From contig NZ_OPYN01000025.1 of NCBI RefSeq assembly GCF_900277125.1, positions 1-55,042 on the forward strand: a stretch of DNA of 55,042 bases, written 5' to 3'. Position numbers and translations under genes: made by a program. The notes below the pieces were generated by a model that ran no database searches, was not told the DNA's origin, and saw only the letters and a list, made by a program, of their open reading frames with translations. Source of the stretch: Pseudomonas inefficax. GTDB lineage: Bacteria; Pseudomonadota; Gammaproteobacteria; Pseudomonadales; Pseudomonadaceae. Positions 1-7,823 of the stretch are shown one piece after another. The stretch's first letter is position 1. Every line of letters begins with the position of its first letter.

Positions 1-267
1 CAATACACCAGCCAGCGCTTCCAGTCCGAGCTGCTTGAGCATGGGATAACGCAGAGCATGAGCCGCAGGGGACAATGCTGGGACAACGCACCGACAGAGC
101 GTTTCTTTGGGACGCTAAAGTCAGAATGGGTGCCGCCCAAGGGCTACAAGGAAGTTGAAGAGGCCAAGCAGGACATGACCAGCTTCTTCATGCGATACAA
201 CCGAATCAGGCTCCACAGCTACAACAACTACTTGTCGCCAATAGCTATGGAGCAGCAGGCGGCTTGA
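1..267 (+). CDS. IS3-family transposase (OrfB), C-terminal fragment
   Basis: The reading frame is open from base 1 and ends at 265-267, giving 88 residues of the C-terminal integrase (DDE, rve) domain. The block SRRGQCWDNAPTERFF is the classic IS3-group signature, and the E of PTERFF would be the third acidic catalytic residue. It is followed by GTLKSEW and the RYNRIRLHSYNNYLSP ending typical of the family. The first two catalytic acids lie upstream of the window, so whether the element is intact cannot be judged. In the family this protein cuts and joins IS ends, usually made by frameshift fusion with OrfA. Confidence 0.9.
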   Translation, partial: QYTSQRFQSELLEHGITQSMSRRGQCWDNAPTERFFGTLKSEWVPPKGYKEVEEAKQDMTSFFMRYNRIRLHSYNNYLSPIAMEQQAA

Positions 268-305
268 TCACCGTAACTGGTGTCCGGAAATACTTGACCA
301 GAACA
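1..305 (+). mobile_element. Right end of an IS3-family insertion sequence
   Basis: Only the right part of the element lies in the window. It contains the 3' end of the transposase gene (stop at 265-267), followed by about 38 bp ending in a TGTCCGGAAATACTTGACCA-like terminal sequence and ACA, which fits TGT...ACA ends. The boundary at 305 is inferred because the sequence from 306 reads as the second half of a REP palindrome. The left end and any target duplication are outside the window. Confidence 0.75.
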
Positions 306-325
306 GTTTACCCGCGAAGGGGCCA
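306..325. repeat. REP palindrome remnant cut by the IS
   Basis: The bases GTTTACCCGCGAAGGGGCC match the second half of the REP type that is complete elsewhere in the window (for example 28811-28837). The first half (GGGAGCGG...) is missing and replaced by the IS end, so the IS sits inside a REP copy. Confidence 0.75.
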
Positions 326-494
326 TCAGTTGTACGAAGATTCTGAACTTGGGGGCCAAAAGCTTCAGGGTTTGGTGGCTTCAGAACTATCCTACGCGCG
401 CCGCCGAAGTATCGCTGTTGTCGGGGAAATGGCTCACGGATACCGTTTTCGGGTCGCTCTGACGACCGGGTGTGAGAACCCGATTTTGAACGTA
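326..494. other. Intergenic stretch without recognised gene
   Basis: Short open frames cross this stretch, but none has a family match I recognise or a convincing ribosome-binding site. I see no promoter I would defend. It leads into the structured leader of the DUF3077-type gene. Confidence 0.5.
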
Positions 495-640
495 TCGGCT
501 GCGTAATGGCGACCGTGCGCGGGCAGACCTCGGTCTGGCCGAGCTTCCTATGTTCACTCGGTTTCTCACCTCGTGCACGGTTGCCGCCTTTGTTCCGTGA
601 GAAAGAATGAACACGGCAACTCCTTTGAACTAGGGAGTTT
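495..640 (+). promoter_or_regulatory. Structured 5' leader of the DUF3077-type gene
   Basis: The outer arms ACCGTGC (512-518) and GCACGGT (575-581) are exact reverse complements. They enclose two hairpins, CAGACC/GGTCTG (524-529/532-537) and CCGAG/CTCGG (539-543/557-561), giving a branched junction. A competing pairing is visible: TGTTCA (551-556) and TTCTCAC (563-569) can pair with TGAACA (608-613) and GTGAGAA (597-603). A last hairpin, AACTCC/GGAGTT (618-623/634-639), overlaps the Shine-Dalgarno GGGAG (633-637) that precedes the TTG start at 646. Translation control by structure is inferred from these pairings. Confidence 0.55.
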
Positions 641-645
641 GAAAA

Positions 646-936
646 TTGAAAACGATCGATACAGATCCTCGCAGCCCCAAGCCCATCACCACCGCAGGCG
701 TTGAAACCTTCCTCGCAGCCGGTAACCCATCCCTCAATCTGCTACGCGTCGAGCCCGGTGTCCCGGTCGATGCTGCTTACGAGCATGTCTCGATTCTGAT
801 GGGCTACATCAAGCATCTGGTGCGCGAGGGGGATATGGAGGATGACCATAAATTCCTGGGCGCTGCCGATTATCTGTGCGACATGGCCAAGGCGCTGATG
901 AACGATATCGAGATTGCCAAGAACAAGGCGCACTGA
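646..936 (+). CDS. DUF3077-type small protein
   Basis: A 96-residue soluble protein with no signal peptide or membrane segment. I recognise the general look of DUF3077 proteins, which occur in several copies in P. putida genomes: an N-terminal Pro-rich stretch, a central 'NPSLNLLRVEPGVPVDAAYEHVS' region, and a C-terminal helix with many acidic and basic residues. The start is a TTG (646) placed 8 bases after GGGAG, with no better ATG in frame. The long structured leader and a hairpin over the ribosome-binding site suggest tight translational control. The function is unknown; nothing in the neighbourhood suggests one, and the gene lies next to a transposon end and a REP. Confidence 0.75.
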   Translation: MKTIDTDPRSPKPITTAGVETFLAAGNPSLNLLRVEPGVPVDAAYEHVSILMGYIKHLVREGDMEDDHKFLGAADYLCDMAKALMNDIEIAKNKAH

Positions 937-952
937 AGGCTCACGCGGTCAA

Positions 953-1067
953 TGTAGGAGCGGCCTTGTGTCGCGATGGGCCGCAAGGCGGCCCCCATTT
1001 TCGATGCAGTTTCAGGAATCGCCGGGGCTGCGTTGCAGCCCTTTCGCGACACAAGGCCGCTCCTACA
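953..1067. repeat. Paired REP elements (GCGGCCTTGTGTCGCGA type)
   Basis: Two inverted copies beginning TGTAGGAGCGGCC and ending GGCCGCTCCTACA face each other. Each contains its own small palindrome (GGGCCGC...GCGGCCC). This is the P. putida-type REP pair, located downstream of the DUF3077-type gene. Confidence 0.9.
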
Positions 1068-1300
1068 AAAGACCGTGTATGCAGCTCTAACTCCAACCAC
1101 AAGAAATGTTTATGCACAAGTGGCATCGGCGACGTGCGCGAAAGGCATGCCGGACCGCTACACCGCCGGTCTTTGCGCAAACGCCTGTTTTTACTGGCCT
1201 TGACGCACAAGCCGGAATAAGCCAAACGCTTGAAATAGCGCTTGGATCCAACAGGTAATCACAAGCTTGTTCACAGAGTTATCCACAGGTTGTGCTGCGG
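1068..1300. other. Intergenic region with DnaA-box sequences
   Basis: No gene is recognised here. It holds TTATGCACA at 1110-1118 and TTATCCACA at 1279-1287, both perfect matches to the TTATNCACA DnaA-box consensus, and a one-mismatch copy TTGTTCACA at 1267-1275. The region is a convergent gap between the DUF3077-type gene and the methyltransferase gene, so a promoter role is not required. Confidence 0.55.
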
Positions 1301-2506
1301 CTAACGGTCGCGTTCGGCAAGGATTAGCAGGTTGCGCGGGGTGAGTGGGTAGTCGCAGAACAGGCCAAGGCGCACGTTGTAGCCTTGTTCTTCGAGGAAC
1401 AGGGCGCGATCGAGTACCAACCACAGTTCCAGCGGCCGGCGGAACAGGTTGCGCACGCGCTCCAGGTTGCGGACTTCGGCCAGGCGCTGCCAGCCGGCGG
1501 CTTCCAGGGCTGCCCAGTCCGGGTTGCCTGTCAGCTGCAATTGCTTGAGTTCGGCCAGGTCGCGGCAGTATTGCTCGAAGGGCTTCTCCAGCCAGGCCAC
1601 GGGTAGTGACGGTGTCGGCAGGTACTCGTCGGTCTGGCGCTGCTGACGCTGGAGCAGGTCGAAGCCCAGGCGCCGGGCCATTGAGGTGTCGCGCTGGCGC
1701 CGCACGCGGGCGCCGGCGGTAACGGTTTCGCTCAAGGGCAGGCCCAGGTCGTCCAGTGACAGCCGCAGGCAGGAGGCTTGGGCGGCTGTGGATAACGCCT
1801 GGTATTGCTGCGCCGCGATGCGGTTGTAGCAGCAGGGGGCCACGGCCAGTTGCCGGCAACCTTGCTGGCTGGCCAGTTGCATCAGGCGCACATGCAGGTC
1901 GCCACAGGCGTGCAGGGCGACCACGCTTTTGTCGCCAGCCAGGTGGCGGGCGCTGTCTTTGGCCATCACATCCTGATGCACATGCTGCGCCGGCAAGTGG
2001 TGGTGCGCGCTCAGGGCCTGGCCGGCAGCGACCAGTTCGGCGTCGTATTCCAGGCAGGTCAGGTGTTGGCCGGGTTGCAGCAGGCGGCGGCCCAGGTGGC
2101 CTTTGCCGGAGCACCAGTCTAGCCAATGATGGGGCTGTTCGCGAAAGGCCAGGTGGCTGGCGAAGGCTTCGATCTGTTGCCATTTGCGGCCGGGGACGGC
2201 TACGTCGAGGCGGTGGGAAGCGGGGGGCAGGTCGGTTGCCGGGAGGTTGCCGATGGCCGAAAGCTGTCGGGCTTGCTGGGCCAGTTGCGGAAATGGGGCG
2301 GGCAACGGGGCAGCGGGAGTGTCGGTTTCGGCGTCTGCTAGGGAGCATTGGCGCAGATGCGCGGCAAGCTCGGGGTGGGCGGTTTCCCAGGCCAGCTGCA
2401 GGCTGGTGAAGGGGCGGGGCTTCCACAGCTGTTGGTGCTCGATCAGGAACTGGTCGAGGTCCTGGAAGTGGGTGCTCAGGTGGGGGCTGTGGAGGTGGTT
2501 GGGCAT
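1301..2506 (-). CDS. SAM-dependent methyltransferase (GSTCD-like domain)
   Basis: 401 residues. A Rossmann methyltransferase core starts near residue 130 with WLDWCSGKGHLGRRLL, a clear SAM-binding motif I, followed by LTCLEYDAEL (acidic end of strand 2) and the VALHACGDLH and APCCYN blocks. These blocks are typical of the methyltransferase group that includes the C-terminal domain of eukaryotic GSTCD. The N-terminal 120 residues carry no motif I know. The start is taken at ATG 2506 because codons further upstream only translate a REP palindrome. The substrate is unknown. A perfect DnaA-box sequence (1787-1795) lies inside the gene. Confidence 0.8.
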   Translation of the reverse strand: MPNHLHSPHLSTHFQDLDQFLIEHQQLWKPRPFTSLQLAWETAHPELAAHLRQCSLADAETDTPAAPLPAPFPQLAQQARQLSAIGNLPATDLPPASHRLDVAVPGRKWQQIEAFASHLAFREQPHHWLDWCSGKGHLGRRLLQPGQHLTCLEYDAELVAAGQALSAHHHLPAQHVHQDVMAKDSARHLAGDKSVVALHACGDLHVRLMQLASQQGCRQLAVAPCCYNRIAAQQYQALSTAAQASCLRLSLDDLGLPLSETVTAGARVRRQRDTSMARRLGFDLLQRQQRQTDEYLPTPSLPVAWLEKPFEQYCRDLAELKQLQLTGNPDWAALEAAGWQRLAEVRNLERVRNLFRRPLELWLVLDRALFLEEQGYNVRLGLFCDYPLTPRNLLILAERDR

Positions 2507-2530
2507 GGCAAGGATGTGTGGTGGTTTTGA

Positions 2531-2601
2531 GGGCCTCTTCGCGGGCACGCCCGCTCCCACAGGTATAGCGTCACCTGTGGGAGCGGGCGTGCCCGCGAAG
2601 C
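2531..2601. repeat. Paired REP elements (GGGAGCGGG type)
   Basis: Inverted copies GGCCTCTTCGCGGGCACGCC and GGGAGCGGGCGTGCCCGCGAA form a large palindrome in the gap between the methyltransferase start and the end of the amino-acid permease gene. Confidence 0.9.
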
Positions 2602-2614
2602 AGTCAGTGAGGTT

Positions 2615-3304
2615 TCAGCGGCCTTGGCACGCATCCACGCGCAACCAGCGCTCCAGCAGCTTGAAGCCTTGTACCAGTACGAACGAGATCACCAGGTAGA
2701 ACACCCCGGCGGCAAAGAAGATCTCCACCGGCAGGTAGGTGCGGGCAATGATGGTACGGGCCATGCCGGTCAGTTCCAGCAGGGTCACGGTACTGGCCAG
2801 GGCGCTGGCCTTGAGCATCAGGATCACTTCGTTGCTGTACGCCGGCAGGCCGATGCGCGCGGCGCGTGGCAGCATGATGTAGAACAGCGTCTTGCCCCGC
2901 GACATGCCAAGCGCCCGTGCCGCCTCGATCTCCCCCTTGGGGATCGACTGCAGCGCGCCGCGCAGAATTTCGGCGATGTAGGCAGCAGTGTGCAGGGTCA
3001 TGGTCAGCACGGTGCACCAGAACGGGTCGCGCAGGTACGGCCACAGCGAACTCGAACGCACCGCGTCGAACTGCGCCAGGCCGTAGTAGACCAGGAACAG
3101 CTGCACCAGCAGCGGTGTGCCACGGAAGAAGAAGATGTAACTGAACGGCACCGCGCGCACGTACCAGTGGCGCGAGGAACGGGCGATGCCCAGCGGGATG
3201 GCCAGGATCAACCCGGCAACGACCGCGATGGCCACCAGCTCCAGGGTCAGGGTGGCACCCTGGGCCAGGCGTGGCAGCCATTTGATGATGACTTCCCAAT
3301 TCAT
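2615..3304 (-). CDS. Polar amino-acid ABC transporter permease (HisM/ArtM type)
   Basis: 229 residues with about five hydrophobic segments, the usual size and layout for this class of inner-membrane permease. The EAA loop that contacts the ATPase is visible as EIEAARALGMSRGKTLF. Its start codon overlaps the stop of the upstream permease gene (TAATG, bases 3302-3306), so the two are translationally coupled and probably form a heterodimeric channel. An upstream-extended open frame exists, but the coupled ATG is the natural start. It is the last gene of the four-gene operon 5591 to 2615. Confidence 0.92.
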   Translation of the reverse strand: MNWEVIIKWLPRLAQGATLTLELVAIAVVAGLILAIPLGIARSSRHWYVRAVPFSYIFFFRGTPLLVQLFLVYYGLAQFDAVRSSSLWPYLRDPFWCTVLTMTLHTAAYIAEILRGALQSIPKGEIEAARALGMSRGKTLFYIMLPRAARIGLPAYSNEVILMLKASALASTVTLLELTGMARTIIARTYLPVEIFFAAGVFYLVISFVLVQGFKLLERWLRVDACQGR

Positions 3305-3996
3305 TATTCGGCCCTCGCAAAGCCGCGAGCGGCGCGTTTTTCCATGAAGTGCATGCCGGTCATGGCAATGACGGTCAGGCTCAGGTAGATGCAGGCCGCG
3401 ACCATGTAGAAGGTGAACGGCTCTTTGGTCACGGTCACGCCGATTTGTGCGTGGCGCATGATTTCTTCCAGGCCGATCACCGACACCAGGGCGGTGTCCT
3501 TCATCAGGATCATGAACAGGTTGCCAAGGCCGGGCAGGGCGATGCGCCACATCTGCGGCAGGATGATCCGCGACAGGATGCGCCCCTTGGACAGGCCCAG
3601 CGCCAGGCCGGCTTCGCGGTGGCCCTTGGGGATTGCCAGGATGGCGCCACGGAACACTTCGGTGGCATAGGCGCCGAAGCACAGGCCCAGGGCAATCACA
3701 CCCGCAGCGAAGGCGCTGAGTTCCAGGCCAGGCAGGTTCAGGGCTTCACCCAGGGCATTCATCAAGCCCACGGTGCCGAAATAGATAAGCAGTACCCAGA
3801 GCAGTTCGGGCACGCCGCGAACCAGGGTGGAATAGAAGCCACCAAGCCATTGCAGCGGCTTGATCGTGGAAGTCTTGGCCAGGGCGCCGAGCAGGCCCAG
3901 CACCAGGCCCAGCAGCAAGGCGCAAAGCGCCAGTTTTACGGTCATCAGGGTGCCGGCCATCATGGCCGGACCGAATCCGTGCAGGTCGATATTCAT
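3304..3996 (-). CDS. Polar amino-acid ABC transporter permease (HisQ/ArtQ type)
   Basis: 230 residues, beginning with an amphipathic leader and a strong first membrane segment (LCALLLGLVLGLLGALA). Conserved family features are the RGVPELLWVLLIYFG loop and the EAA-type motif HREAGLALGLSKGRILSRI. It lies between the binding-protein gene and the second permease gene of the same operon, which it overlaps by one base. By family it forms half of the inner-membrane pore for basic or other polar amino acids; the substrate is not decided by the permease sequence. Confidence 0.92.
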   Translation of the reverse strand: MNIDLHGFGPAMMAGTLMTVKLALCALLLGLVLGLLGALAKTSTIKPLQWLGGFYSTLVRGVPELLWVLLIYFGTVGLMNALGEALNLPGLELSAFAAGVIALGLCFGAYATEVFRGAILAIPKGHREAGLALGLSKGRILSRIILPQMWRIALPGLGNLFMILMKDTALVSVIGLEEIMRHAQIGVTVTKEPFTFYMVAACIYLSLTVIAMTGMHFMEKRAARGFARAE

Positions 3997-4050
3997 GGGC
4001 AGGTCATTCTAGGGACTGGCGCGCCGCAAGGGCGCGCCGGTCGGGGCGGA

Positions 4051-4806
4051 TCATTCGATGCTGAACGGGAAGTACTTGTCGTTGATCTTCTTGTACGTGC
4101 CGTCGGCCTTGATCTCTGCCAGGGCCTTGTTCAGGTCGTCGCGCAGCTTGGTGTCACCCTTGCGCACGGCAATGCCGATCTTGTCGCTGTCCATCACCGG
4201 CTCGCCCTTGAACTCGAAGTTCGAACCGTCTTTGCTCTTCAGCCACTCGTACTGCACGTACTTGTCGGCCAGGATGCCGTCAATGCGGCCGGAAACCAGG
4301 TCGAGGTAGGCGTTTTCCTGGGTGTCGTACAGCTTGATCTCTACGTCGTCACCGTAGTTGTCTTCCAGCCAGGTGCCAGCCAGGGTGGCGCGCTGGGTGC
4401 CGATCACCTTGCCCTTGAGCGCGGCCTTGTCGGTCTTGAAGTCGACGTTTTTCGGCGCGATGAACTGCAGCTTGTTGGAGTAGTACGGCTCGGTGAAGTC
4501 CACGGCCTGCTTGCGCTCGTCGGTGATCGACAGCGACGACACCAGGAAGTCGAACTTCTTGGCGTTCAGGGCCGGGATGATGCCGTCCCAGTCGGAGGTG
4601 ACGACCGAGCACTCGACTTTCATCTTGGCGCACAGGGCGTCGCCGATGTCTTTGTCGAAGCCGACCACGTTACCGCTGGCATCCTTGTTGTTGAACGGTG
4701 GGTAGGCGGCTTCGATACCCATGCGCAGTTTTTCTGCGGCCAGGGCGTTGGCCGACATCACCAGCGTGGCAGCAGCTGCCAGGAGGAACTTCTTGTAAGT
4801 GTGCAT
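4051..4806 (-). CDS. Periplasmic amino-acid-binding protein (LAO/HisJ/ArtJ family)
   Basis: 251 residues with a Sec signal peptide, MHTYKKFLLAAAATLVMSANALA, and likely cleavage after ALA. The mature protein shows the family start KLRMGIEAAYPPFNNKD, the DWDGIIPALNAKKFD block, and the SITDERKQAVDFTEPYY binding-site segment characteristic of basic amino-acid binding proteins. The start is ATG 4806, with GGAG six bases ahead; an upstream in-frame ATG would only add residues before the signal peptide. It follows the ATPase gene by 11 bases. Lysine, arginine, ornithine or histidine is the likely ligand class (family inference). Confidence 0.92.
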   Translation of the reverse strand: MHTYKKFLLAAAATLVMSANALAAEKLRMGIEAAYPPFNNKDASGNVVGFDKDIGDALCAKMKVECSVVTSDWDGIIPALNAKKFDFLVSSLSITDERKQAVDFTEPYYSNKLQFIAPKNVDFKTDKAALKGKVIGTQRATLAGTWLEDNYGDDVEIKLYDTQENAYLDLVSGRIDGILADKYVQYEWLKSKDGSNFEFKGEPVMDSDKIGIAVRKGDTKLRDDLNKALAEIKADGTYKKINDKYFPFSIE

Positions 4807-4817
4807 GTATTGCTCCG

Positions 4818-5591
4818 TTAGCGGTGGCTGGACATGAATTGCTTGCAACGCGCCGAGGTCGGGTTCTCGAAGACCTGCTGCGGCGATCCCTGCTCTTCTA
4901 CCAGGCCCTGGTGCAGGAAGACGACTTCACTGGACACATGGCGGGCAAAGCTCATCTCGTGCGTCACCAGCAGCATGGTACGGCCTTCTTCGGCCAATGC
5001 GCGGATAACGTTTAGCACTTCCTGGACCATTTCCGGGTCGAGTGCCGAAGTTGGCTCGTCGAACAGGATGACCTTGGGCTTCATGGCCAGGGTACGGGCA
5101 ATGGCGGCGCGCTGTTGCTGGCCACCGGAAAGCTGGGCGGGGTAGCTGTGGCGCTTGTCGTAGATGCCGACCTTGTTCAGCAGGGCTTCGGCGGCTTCGA
5201 TGGCCTCGGCCTTGCTCTGGCCAAGCACGCGGCGTGGCGCCTCGATGATGTTGTCGAGGATCGACATGTGCGGCCACAGGTTGAAGTTCTGGAAGACGAA
5301 GCCGATCTCGCTGCGCAGGCGGTTGATCTGGCGGTTGTCGGCGGCGATCAGGTCGCCGTTCTTGGCTGCCTTGAGCTTGAGGGCTTCACCGGCGACCAGG
5401 ATTTCGCCCTGGTGCGGGTTCTCGAGCAGGTTGATGCAGCGCAGCAGGGTGGACTTGCCGGAGCCGGACGACCCCAGGATGGAGATCACGTCACCGTCGC
5501 GTGCGGTCAGCGAAATGCCCTTGAGAATTTCCTGCTCGCCGTAGCGTTTGTGCAGATTGCGGATTTCCAGCGCGGGCGTGGCCTGAGCCAT
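4818..5591 (-). CDS. Amino-acid ABC transporter ATPase (HisP/ArtP type)
   Basis: 257 residues, normal for the family. Visible in order are Walker [10 protein letters not shown] (about residue 39), the Q-loop [13 protein letters not shown], the ABC signature LSGGQQQR, Walker [10 protein letters not shown] followed by the D-loop ALDPE, and the H-loop VTHEMSFA. It is the first gene of a minus-strand operon followed by the binding protein and two permeases, so it powers that importer from the cytoplasmic face. The order ATPase-binding protein-permeases matches arginine/ornithine-type systems of pseudomonads. Confidence 0.93.
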   Translation of the reverse strand: MAQATPALEIRNLHKRYGEQEILKGISLTARDGDVISILGSSGSGKSTLLRCINLLENPHQGEILVAGEALKLKAAKNGDLIAADNRQINRLRSEIGFVFQNFNLWPHMSILDNIIEAPRRVLGQSKAEAIEAAEALLNKVGIYDKRHSYPAQLSGGQQQRAAIARTLAMKPKVILFDEPTSALDPEMVQEVLNVIRALAEEGRTMLLVTHEMSFARHVSSEVVFLHQGLVEEQGSPQQVFENPTSARCKQFMSSHR

Positions 5592-6255
5592 GTGCGGTCC
5601 TCATGTGTACGGGTGCGTTCCCAGCTGTTGGCGGCCTTCCTGGCGTGCGCCAAGCTAGCATAGCGGCATTATCACGGCCAACAGGGTTGCTGGGGACTCG
5701 GGGCGCTGGTGGGGCAGTTTGTCGCATCGCTGCAGCGCAACGTCGCGCGGATGTCCGCGCAGGTGTCGCCCAGCACCAGAGCCTTGATGAAAAAAGGCGC
5801 GATGGTGCCAGCTTTGGCCCGCTCATGGAAGCGGTTTTAGACCATTCGCGGGCACGCCCGCTCCCACTTGTTCTGTAAAAAGCCGAAATGGTTGCACCCT
5901 GCGTGTGGGAGCGGGCGCACCCGCGAACGGGGTCGGCCAAGGCGTCAGGTTGTACCTTAAGGTTGCACTTTAATGCATTGCGCTGGTGCACAGGTGTTAC
6001 CGTGGAGCACCTTTGGTGCGTTTGTAAGTGGGTATTTCAGTAATCCGATGATTTGGTGGCCTTTCGGTCAGCCGCTGGCCGAAAGCCCTCCAAACCGCAT
6101 GCTAAAAGGGCCGCCGACTTTTCTGACGAATGCATTCAGCACATGGCGCGCTTATTGCCAGTAGGAAACCGCCGATTGCAGCGACGCCCAGGTCAACCCC
6201 GGGCGCGCTCCGTAAACGCAGTCGGAGTGGTCCACTCCTTACAAAGGTAGTTTCA
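5592..6255. other. 664-bp divergent intergenic region
   Basis: This region separates the amino-acid ABC operon (leftward) from the permease gene (rightward). It contains a REP pair at 5845-5927 and a near-perfect 25-bp palindrome at 6061-6085 (arms CTTTCGG/CCGAAAG, inner CAGC/GCTG) about 170 bp before the permease start. Open frames crossing it look like REP or antisense translations and are not called. Promoters for both genes must lie here, but I cannot assign them with confidence. Confidence 0.5.
5845..5927. repeat. Paired REP elements (GGGAGCGGG type)
   Basis: TTCGCGGGCACGCCCGCTCCCAC and GTGGGAGCGGGCGCACCCGCGAA face each other with about 37 bases between them. The right copy has a small change in its stem (GCGCACC). 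Confidence 0.9.
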
Positions 6256-7641
6256 ATGAGCGGTAACAATTCCAATGACCTCGCTCAGGGGCTCAAACAA
6301 CGGCATGTGACCATGCTGTCCATCGCTGGCGTCATCGGTGCCGGCCTGTTCGTTGGCTCCGGCCACGCCATCGCTGCTGCCGGCCCAGCCGTGCTGCTGG
6401 CTTACGCTGCCGCCGGTACGCTGGTCGTGCTGGTCATGCGCATGTTGGGTGAAATGGCGGTCGCCTCGCCTGACACCGGTTCGTTCTCTACATATGCCGA
6501 CCGCGCCATCGGGCGCTGGGCCGGTTTCACCATTGGCTGGCTGTACTGGTGGTTCTGGGTGCTGGTGATTCCGCTGGAGGCCAACGCCGCCGCGGCCATC
6601 CTGCATGCCTGGTTCCCTGCGGTAGACCTGTGGGCGTTCTCGCTGGTCATCACCCTGGCGCTGACCTTGACCAACCTGTGCAGCGTGAAGAACTACGGCG
6701 AGTTCGAGTTCTGGTTCGCCCTTCTCAAGGTGCTGGCAATCATTGGCTTCATTGCTGTGGGTTGTGCGGCCATGTTCGGCTTTGTGCCGAGCAGCCAGGT
6801 GAGCGGTGCCAGCCACCTGTTCGACACCCAGGGCTTCATGCCTAACGGCCTGGGTGCGGTGCTGGCAGCCATGCTGACCACCATGTTCTCGTTCATGGGT
6901 ACCGAAATCGTCACCATCGCCGCTGCCGAGTCGAAAGACCCGGGCAAGCAGATCAGCCGCGCCACCAACTCGGTAATCTGGCGTATCTGCCTGTTCTACC
7001 TGGTGTCGATCTTCCTGGTCGTGGCGTTGGTACCGTGGAACGACCCGGCGCTGGCCGAGACCGGTTCCTACCAGACTGTGCTGAGCCGCATTGGCGTGCC
7101 GAATGCCAAGCTGATCGTCGACATCGTCGTGCTGATCGCCGTGACCAGCTGCCTGAACTCGGCGCTGTACACCTCGTCGCGCATGCTGTTCTCGCTGAGC
7201 AAGCGTGGTGACGCCCCGGCCATTGCCCAGCGCACCACCAAGTCGGCTACCCCGCATGTGGCGGTTCTGCTGTCCACTGCAGCGGCGTTCCTCTGTGTGT
7301 TCGCCAACTTCGTGGCCCCGGCCCAGGTGTTCGAGTTCCTGCTGGCAAGCTCCGGTGCCATTGCCCTGCTGGTTTACCTGGTGATTGCCGTGTCGCAGCT
7401 GCGCATGCGTGCCCAGCGCGAGGCCCGTGGCGAGAAGATCACCTTCAAGATGTGGCTGTTCCCGGGCCTGACCTGGGCGACCATTGCCTTCATCGTTGCC
7501 ATCCTGGTGGTAATGGCGCTGCGTGAGGACCACCGCGCCGAAATCATCGCGACCGCACTGCTGAGCATTGGTGTGGTGGCGGCTGGCTTGCTGGTACACC
7601 GCAAGCGCGAAGCTGCCGGGCGGGTGGCGCTGGATAACTGA
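6256..7641 (+). CDS. gabP: APC-superfamily amino-acid permease, GabP-like
   Basis: 461 residues with about twelve hydrophobic segments. The N-terminal motif MLSIAGVIGAGLFVGSG is the amino-acid permease signature of transmembrane segment 1. The segment MFSFMGTEIVTIAAAES, with its ESKDP loop, is typical of the GabP/ProY/AroP family. I start at ATG 6256, just before MSGNNSNDLAQGLKQRH, because the longer frame adds a 42-residue extension that does not resemble the family. By family it is a proton-coupled importer in the inner membrane; 4-aminobutyrate is a guess from overall similarity and the substrate is not proven. A strong terminator follows 20 bases after the stop. Confidence 0.85.
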   Translation: MSGNNSNDLAQGLKQRHVTMLSIAGVIGAGLFVGSGHAIAAAGPAVLLAYAAAGTLVVLVMRMLGEMAVASPDTGSFSTYADRAIGRWAGFTIGWLYWWFWVLVIPLEANAAAAILHAWFPAVDLWAFSLVITLALTLTNLCSVKNYGEFEFWFALLKVLAIIGFIAVGCAAMFGFVPSSQVSGASHLFDTQGFMPNGLGAVLAAMLTTMFSFMGTEIVTIAAAESKDPGKQISRATNSVIWRICLFYLVSIFLVVALVPWNDPALAETGSYQTVLSRIGVPNAKLIVDIVVLIAVTSCLNSALYTSSRMLFSLSKRGDAPAIAQRTTKSATPHVAVLLSTAAAFLCVFANFVAPAQVFEFLLASSGAIALLVYLVIAVSQLRMRAQREARGEKITFKMWLFPGLTWATIAFIVAILVVMALREDHRAEIIATALLSIGVVAAGLLVHRKREAAGRVALDN

Positions 7642-7660
7642 TCCGCGCTGGCTGAAATGA

Positions 7661-7696
7661 AAAGGCCGCGTCCTATGCAGGACGCGGCCTTTTTTG
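7661..7696 (+). terminator. Intrinsic terminator after the permease gene
   Basis: The arms AAGGCCGCGTCC and GGACGCGGCCTT form a perfect 12-bp stem with loop TATGCA, followed by a T run. The A-rich left flank could also let it act on leftward transcripts. Confidence 0.92.
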
Positions 7697-7707
7697 TTGT
7701 CTGTTCC

Positions 7708-7804
7708 GGCCCTTTCGCGGGTGAACCCGCTCCCACAGGTTCATCACAGGCCTTGATGCCAGTGGGAATCCTTGTGGGAGCGGGTTTACCCGCGAAAAGG
7801 CCGG
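7708..7804. repeat. Paired REP elements (GGGAGCGGG type)
   Basis: Two inverted copies (GGGTGAACCCGCTCCCACAGG and TGTGGGAGCGGGTTTACCC) lie between the convergent permease and small-protein genes, just past the terminator. Confidence 0.9.
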
Positions 7805-7823
7805 CACAGTTCACGCAGCCATA

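Noticed and set aside
387..614. 75-codon minus-strand frame over the DUF3077 leader
   Set aside because: It lies entirely in the structured leader and shows no family; the inverted repeats explain the open frame.
953..1067. Repeats considered as a CRISPR array
   Set aside because: They occur as inverted pairs at scattered sites, without regular spacers or cas genes; they are REPs.
1191..2426. 411-codon Arg/Pro-rich frame overlapping the methyltransferase gene on the same strand
   Set aside because: Low-complexity composition; the other frame has a clear SAM-binding motif.
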